Shown here piece after piece: positions 30,572 to 35,509 of a DNA stretch of 35,509 nucleotides; positions within the stretch are counted from its first letter, which is position 1, and every line of letters begins with the position of its first letter. Source of the stretch: Candidatus Wallbacteria bacterium (lineage in GTDB: Bacteria > Muiribacteriota > UBA6191 > JACPRK01); contig JACPRK010000078.1 in NCBI GenBank assembly GCA_016190005.1, positions 1 to 35,509 on the forward strand, given 5' to 3'. The position numbers and the translations under genes are program-made. The notes under the pieces were generated by a model. The model was given only the letters and a program-made list of their open reading frames with translations, ran no database searches and was not told the origin of the DNA.

Positions 30572-33439
30572 CTTCTCCTTCAGCTCGTAGGTGCCATCCC
30601 AGTCGGGCGGGGGCGGTGACTTCAGGAGCTCGGTGGTTCGCTCGAGCCAGAGCTGGCTGGCGCGATCGGTGGGGGTGATCTCGACGGCGCGGATGAAGCA
30701 TCGGTGAGCCTGCTCGAACCGATGGGCGCCGATCCAGCGCATGCCTTCGTCGTAGGCGGCCAGGTGCGCCTCCTGCGCCTCGTCGAAGCGTGACTCCCGG
30801 AGGCCCAGCAGCTCGTAAACGGTGACGCCCTGGTGTTTTCCCTTCACCTTCACGCGGTCGATCTCGCGCACGCGGCACTCCTCGGCCGTCTTGGCGTATG
30901 TGAACTCGCTGATGAGCACTTCGGTGCCGTAGTACTTGTTGGCGCTTTCGAGTCGGGAGGCGAGGTTCACGCCGTCGCCGATCGCGGTGTACTCCATCTT
31001 CTTCTCGGAGCCAATGGTCCCGCAGAGCACCTCGCCGGATGAGAGGCCGATGCCGGTGCGGATCGGGACCTTGCCCTCGCGGACGCGCTTGGCGTTGAAG
31101 GTGCGCAGTCGATTGCCCATCTCGATGGCGGCGTGGACTGCGTGGACCGCGTTGTTGGGGTGGTGCACGGGCGCTCCGAAGATTGCCATGATGGCGTCGC
31201 CGATGAACTTGTCGAGCGTTCCGCCGAAGCTGAAGATGGCATCGACCATGTGGCTGAAGTACTCGTTCAGCATCGCCACGGTCTCCTGGGCGCCGATCTT
31301 CTCCGTGATGGTCGTGAAGCTGCGGATGTCGCTGAAGAGGATCGTCACGTCCTGGCGCGCCCCCCTCATCAGCGCCTCCCAGTCGCCCGAGAGCAACCGT
31401 TCAGCGACGTCCTTGGAGAGCAGGCGGGTCATCATCGAGCGCGTTCGCTTCTCACGCGTCATGTCCTCCAGGATGGCGACGGAGCCGACGATGGTGCCCG
31501 CGCGCTGATCCTTGAGTGGCTGGATCGACACGTTCATCGACAGCGGCTTGCCCGTCGCGGTCTTGTAGTCCCGGTCGTACTCGGTGAGAGCCTGCCCGGA
31601 CTCCATCACTCGCTGGAACTTCTCGGCAAAGAGCCCGGCGCCCTCGCCCAGCACCTCGTCCAGCCGCCGGGAGATCGGGTCGGCCGCGGTCACCTCCAGG
31701 ATGCGCGTCGCCGCCTGGTTCGTGAGCGTGACGCGCTGCTTGGAATCGACCGACATCACGCCATTCGACATGTTGTTGAGCACCGACTCCAGGTAGTTCT
31801 TCAGGTGCAGCACGCTGTCGAAGAGCTGCGCGTTCTCCAGGGCGATGGCGGCCTGGGCCGAGAAGGCCTGCAGGAGCTGTTCGTCGTCGGGCGTGAAGAC
31901 GCCCTTCTTCTTGTTGATCAGCTGCGTGACGCCCATGACCTCGCCCGAGTTGTCGCGGATCGGCATGCAGAGGATGGTGCGAGTGCGGTAGCCGGTTTTC
32001 TTGTCGAACTCGGGGTTGAAGAGCGGGCTTTCGTAGGCGTCCTCGATGTTGAGCGGCTCCCCGGTGGTGGCTACGTGGCCGGCGATGCCGACCGACTTCG
32101 GGAAGCGGATCTCCTTGATTTCGCCGCCCTGCGTGCTCTTGCTCCAGAGCTCGCCGGTTTCCTTGTCGAGCAGGAAGAGCGTGGCTCGATCGGCCTCCAT
32201 GATGTCGCACGCCTTGCCCATGATCGTCTGGATCAGGGTCGAGAGATCGAGCTCGCTCGAAAGGGCGTTGGCCACGTTCAGAAGCGATTCCACTTGGCGC
32301 TGCTGGGCGACGACCCGCTCGTAGAGCTGCGCGTTCTCCAGGGCGATGGCAGCCTGGGCGGAGAACGCACCCAGGAGCTGCTCGTCATCGACCGTGAAGA
32401 CGCCGTCCTTCTTGTTGATGACCTGCGTGACGCCGATGACCTCCCCCCCGGTGTTGCGGATCGGCATGCAGAGGATGGTCTGGGTTCGGTAACCGGTCTT
32501 CTTGTCGAACTCGGGGTTGAAGAGCGGGCTCTGGTAGGCGTCCTGGATGTTGAGCGGCTCTCCGGTGGTGGCGACGTGGCCGGCGATGCCGACGGACCGC
32601 GGGAAGCGGATCTCCCGGATCTCGCTGCCCTTGGCGACCTTGCTCCAGAGCTGGTCCTTCTCCTTGTCGAGCAGGAAGAGCGTTGCGCGGTCCGCGGAGA
32701 GGATCTCGCAGGCCTTGCCCATGATGCTCTGGACCAGGGTCGTCAGGTCGAGCTGGGAGGTGAGGGCGTTGGCGACGCCCAGCAGGGAGTCGAGGTTACG
32801 CTGCTGGGCGACCACCCGCTCGTAGAGGAGCGAGTTTTCGAGCGCCACCGCCAGGATGGTGCTCAGGCTTCGCAAGAGCGCCAGGTCGGCTCCCGTGAAG
32901 GGACCGCCGCGCTTGTTGATCGCCTGGATGACGCCGACGATATCGCCTGCGGGGTTGGTGATGGGCGCCGCCAGCATCGACATCGTGCGGTAACCGGTCG
33001 CCTTGTCCACGTCCCGGTTGAAAAGCGGGTGATCGTAGACGTCCGGGATGTTGAGCGGCTCGCCCTTGGTGGCCACCAGTCCCGCCAGGCCGCGGTCCAT
33101 CGGGATGCGGATCTCCTTGGTCTGGAGGCCCTGCGCGACCTTGCTCCAGAGCTGGGAGCTCTGCCGGTCGATGAGGAAGAGGCTGGTGCGGTCGGCGTTG
33201 AGGAGCGCCGAGATCTTGAAGACGATGTCCTGGATGAGCGCCGCCAGCTCCAGCTTGGAGCCCAGGAAGGAGGCGACTTCGACCTGGGCCGAGCCCTGCT
33301 TGTACGCCTCGAGCAACGCCACGAGCTGCGCGCGCGACTGTTCGCGCGGCATGTCCAGCAGCCGATCGGCCAGCTCGTCGAAGGACTGTGGGCCCTGGCG
33401 GACCTGGTCGAGCAAGGCGTGTGCGGAAGGCTCGGTCAT
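30569..33439 (-). CDS. Class III adenylate cyclase with three GAF domains and PAS
   Basis: The 956-aa soluble protein has GAF domains at about residues 45-195, 220-362 and 387-529, a PAS domain at about 545-665, a class III cyclase domain at about 690-870 and a short TPR-like tail. The cyclase keeps both metal-binding Asp residues (LFSDIRSFT, DKFIGDAIMAIFG), the adenine-selecting Lys (DKF) and Thr (YTAIGD), and the Asn/Arg of GVNLASRLES, so it should make cAMP. GAF2 and GAF3 keep the NKxxxF-DE cyclic-nucleotide pattern (NKKDGVFTVDDE, NKKKGVFTPDDE), allowing feedback by cAMP or cGMP; GAF1 has ADL in place of the DE. ATG at 33439 follows GGAGGG. It ends in a TAG contributed by the repeat element and diverges from the dehydrogenase. 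Confidence 0.93.
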   Translation of the reverse strand: MTEPSAHALLDQVRQGPQSFDELADRLLDMPREQSRAQLVALLEAYKQGSAQVEVASFLGSKLELAALIQDIVFKISALLNADRTSLFLIDRQSSQLWSKVAQGLQTKEIRIPMDRGLAGLVATKGEPLNIPDVYDHPLFNRDVDKATGYRTMSMLAAPITNPAGDIVGVIQAINKRGGPFTGADLALLRSLSTILAVALENSLLYERVVAQQRNLDSLLGVANALTSQLDLTTLVQSIMGKACEILSADRATLFLLDKEKDQLWSKVAKGSEIREIRFPRSVGIAGHVATTGEPLNIQDAYQSPLFNPEFDKKTGYRTQTILCMPIRNTGGEVIGVTQVINKKDGVFTVDDEQLLGAFSAQAAIALENAQLYERVVAQQRQVESLLNVANALSSELDLSTLIQTIMGKACDIMEADRATLFLLDKETGELWSKSTQGGEIKEIRFPKSVGIAGHVATTGEPLNIEDAYESPLFNPEFDKKTGYRTRTILCMPIRDNSGEVMGVTQLINKKKGVFTPDDEQLLQAFSAQAAIALENAQLFDSVLHLKNYLESVLNNMSNGVMSVDSKQRVTLTNQAATRILEVTAADPISRRLDEVLGEGAGLFAEKFQRVMESGQALTEYDRDYKTATGKPLSMNVSIQPLKDQRAGTIVGSVAILEDMTREKRTRSMMTRLLSKDVAERLLSGDWEALMRGARQDVTILFSDIRSFTTITEKIGAQETVAMLNEYFSHMVDAIFSFGGTLDKFIGDAIMAIFGAPVHHPNNAVHAVHAAIEMGNRLRTFNAKRVREGKVPIRTGIGLSSGEVLCGTIGSEKKMEYTAIGDGVNLASRLESANKYYGTEVLISEFTYAKTAEECRVREIDRVKVKGKHQGVTVYELLGLRESRFDEAQEAHLAAYDEGMRWIGAHRFEQAHRCFIRAVEITPTDRASQLWLERTTELLKSPPPPDWDGTYELKEK

Positions 33440-33491
33440 CGATCTTGGCCCTCCGCGCCGGGGCGGCGGAAGGGGCAGCTACGTGGCGCCT

Positions 33492-33500
33492 AATCTAGCA
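33492..33500 (-). promoter_or_regulatory. Extended -10 of the cyclase gene
   Basis: The minus strand reads TGCTAGATT; transcription would start near 33485 and give a 46-nt leader with the GGAGGG ribosome site. TGGACG, 18 nt upstream of the hexamer, is a 4/6 match to a -35. Confidence 0.5.
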
Positions 33501-33544
33501 GGCGGGCGCGCGTCGCGTCCACCTTCTCAGACCCGCTCCGGAGG

Positions 33545-33573
33545 TTGAAGATGGGCTCTAATTGTGCTACTCT
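33545..33573 (+). promoter_or_regulatory. Promoter of the semialdehyde dehydrogenase gene
   Basis: TTGAAG (33545-33550), 17 nt, then TACTCT (33568-33573) with TGC before it (extended -10 TGCTACTCT). The leader to the ATG at 33632 is about 50 nt. Confidence 0.6.
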
Positions 33574-33631
33574 GGCCGGCTCCCGGGCCCGAAGTCCGCG
33601 CGCGCCCGGCCCGACTTGCGGAGGACCTGCG

Positions 33632-35206
33632 ATGACCGCCAAGATTACCCGAGAGGATCAGCTTCCACCGTTCGCCAACGAGCCGTTCAGCGACTTCTCG
33701 AAGCCGCAGGTGCGCGCGGCGATGGAGAATGCGCTGGCGCAGGTCGGCTCCGAGCTGGGGCGGGAGTACCCTGCGTACATCGGTGGCCAGAAGGTCACCG
33801 CCGCGCAGAAGCTCCGCTCGATCGACCCGTCGTGTTCCTCGCGGCTGGTCGGCATCGTCCAGGACTGCCCCCCGGAGCTGGGGGATCTCGCTGTCCAGGC
33901 CGCACTCGGCGCTTTCGAGAGCTGGAGTCGCGTGCCGGCCCCGGAGCGCTGCGAAGTCTTCTTCCGGGCCAAGGAGCTCCTGCGGCAACGGCGGTTCGAG
34001 TTCAATGCCTGGATCATCTACGAGGTAGGTAAGAACTGGGCCGAGGCCGACGCCGACGTCGCAGAGATGGTCGACTTCTTCGACTACTACTGCCGCTCGA
34101 TGCTCCGGCTGAACCAGCCGCCCGAGCTCGTGCAGGTCTCCGAGGAGAAGAACCGACTGGCCTACATTCCGCTCGGGGTCGGGGTCTGCATCTCACCGTG
34201 GAACTTTCCGTGCGCGATCATGGGCGGGATGGCCGCCGCCGCCGCGGTGGCCGGAAACACCGTGGTCTCCAAGCCTTCCGAAGACGCCCCGGTAGTCGCC
34301 GCGAAGCTGGTCGAGTTGATGATCGAGGCCGGGGTTCCTGCGGGCGTCCTCAACCTGGTCACCGGAACCGGCGCCGCCCTCGGCGCGCACCTGGTGCGCC
34401 ACCCCAAGGTCCGGTTCGTCAGCTTCACCGGCTCCCGCGAGGTGGGATGCCAAGTGGTGGAGAATGCCGCCAAGGTCTCCGACGGCCAGCGGTGGCTCAA
34501 GCGGGTCGTCGCCGAGATGGGCGGCAAGAACGCCATCATCGTCGCCGACGACGCCGACCTGGACAGCGCCGCGCAGGGAGTGGCGGCTGCGGCGTTCGGA
34601 TACCAGGGGCAGAAGTGCTCGGCCTGCTCCAGGGTGGTCGTATTCGACTCCGTGCACGACCGCTTCGTCGAGAAGCTCGTGGCCGCCACGCGCGCTCTGA
34701 CCGTCGGCCCGGCCCAGGACCCTTCGACCAACGTCGGGCCCGTCATCAGCGGACGCGCCTACGAGAAGGTGTTCCACTACATCCAGCTCGGCAAGGAAGA
34801 AGGCAAGCTCCTGATGGGCGGTGACCGGACGGAATCGGACGGGTTCTTCGTCCCACCGACGATCTTCGACGAGGTCCGGCCCGGCGCGCGGATCGCGCAG
34901 GAGGAGATCTTCGGCCCGGTCCTGGCCGTGATACGGGCCCGGGACTACGATCACGCACTCGAGATCGCCAACGGCACGGCATTCGGACTCACCGGAGCCG
35001 TCTACTCCTCCAGCCCGGACCGGCTCGAGCGCGCCGCTCGCGAGTTCCACGTCGGAAACCTCTACTTGAATCGCAAGTGCACGGGCGCCATGGTCGGCCG
35101 CCATCCCTTCGGCGGCTTCAACATGTCCGGCACCGACAGCAAGACCGGAGGCCCGGATTATCTCTTGCAGTTCACCCAGGCCAAGACGGTCTGCGCGAAG
35201 GTGTGA
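33632..35206 (+). CDS. rocA: L-glutamate gamma-semialdehyde (1-pyrroline-5-carboxylate) dehydrogenase
   Basis: The 524-aa protein is a complete aldehyde dehydrogenase: the NAD-binding ISPWNFP (near residue 187), FTGSREVG, the general base in EMGGKNAII (near 295), catalytic Cys in GQKCSACSR (near 327) and EEIFGPVLAV. The length and the QKCSACSR, YLNRKCTGA and HPFGGFNMSGT segments fit the RocA/PruA group, which oxidises glutamate semialdehyde to glutamate in proline and arginine breakdown. No proline dehydrogenase domain or gene is attached, so it is the monofunctional form. ATG at 33632 follows GGAGG by 7 nt; the frame is open from 33545 but only this start has a ribosome site. It diverges from the cyclase, and a heptad repeat begins 4 bp after its stop. 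Confidence 0.9.
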   Translation: MTAKITREDQLPPFANEPFSDFSKPQVRAAMENALAQVGSELGREYPAYIGGQKVTAAQKLRSIDPSCSSRLVGIVQDCPPELGDLAVQAALGAFESWSRVPAPERCEVFFRAKELLRQRRFEFNAWIIYEVGKNWAEADADVAEMVDFFDYYCRSMLRLNQPPELVQVSEEKNRLAYIPLGVGVCISPWNFPCAIMGGMAAAAAVAGNTVVSKPSEDAPVVAAKLVELMIEAGVPAGVLNLVTGTGAALGAHLVRHPKVRFVSFTGSREVGCQVVENAAKVSDGQRWLKRVVAEMGGKNAIIVADDADLDSAAQGVAAAAFGYQGQKCSACSRVVVFDSVHDRFVEKLVAATRALTVGPAQDPSTNVGPVISGRAYEKVFHYIQLGKEEGKLLMGGDRTESDGFFVPPTIFDEVRPGARIAQEEIFGPVLAVIRARDYDHALEIANGTAFGLTGAVYSSSPDRLERAAREFHVGNLYLNRKCTGAMVGRHPFGGFNMSGTDSKTGGPDYLLQFTQAKTVCAKV

Positions 35207-35210
35207 GAGA

Positions 35211-35386
35211 GTAGTCAGTAGCCAGTAGCCAGTAGCCAGTAGTCAGTAGCCAGTAGGGTCGATGCGACACGACATCGGTCTCTTGCTGGTTCCCACCCTG
35301 GCTCCGCACCCCTCACGCCTCCAGCCCGACTCCTGATTCCTGATCCCTGAAGCCTGATCCCTCACTTCTCAAGCCTCACCCCTGCC
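35211..35386. repeat. Compound heptad repeat element, copy 2 (inverted)
   Basis: GTAGTCAGTAGCC-type heptads (35211-35256) are followed by a core (35257-35324) that matches the reverse complement of 30473-30540 at about 54 of 68 positions without gaps. Then come heptads CCTGATT, CCTGATC, CCTGAAG, CCTGATC, CCTCACT, TCTCAAG and CCTCACC, the complements of the words in copy 1. It lies inverted to copy 1 and starts 4 bp after the dehydrogenase stop. Confidence 0.75.
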
Positions 35387-35410
35387 CCTGGGCGGAGGCG
35401 GACCAAACGA

Positions 35411-35460
35411 GTCGCCCACACACCGCCGCTACTGACAACTGACTACTGACTACTGTCTAC
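35411..35460. repeat. Partial third copy of the heptad element
   Basis: GTCGC and CCGCTACTG, followed by heptads CTACTGA, CAACTGA, CTACTGA and CTACTGT, resemble the right end of copy 1 in the same orientation. The rest of the window (35461-35509) is low-complexity C-rich sequence without a gene. Confidence 0.5.
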
Positions 35461-35509
35461 TCCTCCCCTCTACCTCCCCATCCCAGCACCCAGGCGGACA
35501 GAGGGGCTC

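Noticed and set aside
31133..33493. Long plus-strand open frame (786 codons) opposite the cyclase gene
   Set aside because: It is the antisense shadow of a strongly recognised GAF/PAS/cyclase gene, a common effect of GC-rich codon use; no ribosome site or domain.

Overview
The window is high-GC, gene-dense bacterial chromosome. No rRNA, tRNA, phage or plasmid genes were seen. The mix of an aminofutalosine-pathway menaquinone gene (mqnE), many HEAT/TPR scaffold proteins, GAF/PAS/Cache signalling proteins, a probable outer-membrane barrel and intergenic heptanucleotide repeats suggests a Gram-negative, Acidobacteriota-like organism. That placement is inferred from style and family content only.

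Layout. 1-4222: a saccharopine-dehydrogenase-like oxidoreductase (-) and a coiled-coil protein (+) diverge from a short promoter region; the latter converges on a TPR-like protein (-), and the two stop codons share one CTAG. 4340-12245: a tightly coupled four-gene run (+) with a nucleotide-carrier/MFS-like protein fused to a long HEAT array, a Cache-HAMP sensor without output domain, and two tandem GT-C-like membrane paralogs. 12246-14265: a cold-shock gene with promoter, structured leader and terminator, then mqnE. 14266-14730 holds a heptad repeat and a hairpin-rich stretch without a convincing gene. 14731-19660: a 1115-aa TPR protein (-) diverges from a HEAT/zinc-ribbon/membrane protein (+). 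19661-20073 is a debris zone: a long imperfect palindrome, a kelch fragment and the C-terminal stub of an RND metal pump. 20074-23134: a PAS histidine kinase with a degenerate receiver (-) diverges from a small TPR protein and a GT4 glycosyltransferase (+). 23091-26554: a minus-strand operon (membrane protein, a 52-aa membrane peptide, a TPR membrane protein, a glutaredoxin-like protein). 26626-30330: a plus-strand cluster (barrel protein, small membrane protein, TerB-like protein, AAA ATPase). 30569-35206: a three-GAF/PAS class III adenylate cyclase (-) diverging from a glutamate-semialdehyde dehydrogenase (+).

Most striking signals. (1) The cyclase/dehydrogenase pair is flanked by two inverted copies of a compound repeat: degenerate 7-nt 'word' arrays at each end of a conserved core of about 68 bp. 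The first copy fills the gap between two convergent genes exactly and supplies both stop codons. (2) An extended -10 motif, TGCTAnnnT, precedes at least eight transcription units; in one clear case and one variant case it lies so close to the start codon that the mRNA may be leaderless. (3) Hairpins overlap the ribosome-binding site of mqnE and the start of the cold-shock transcript. (4) The histidine kinase receiver has Glu where the phospho-accepting Asp should be. All alignments and counts were made by eye.
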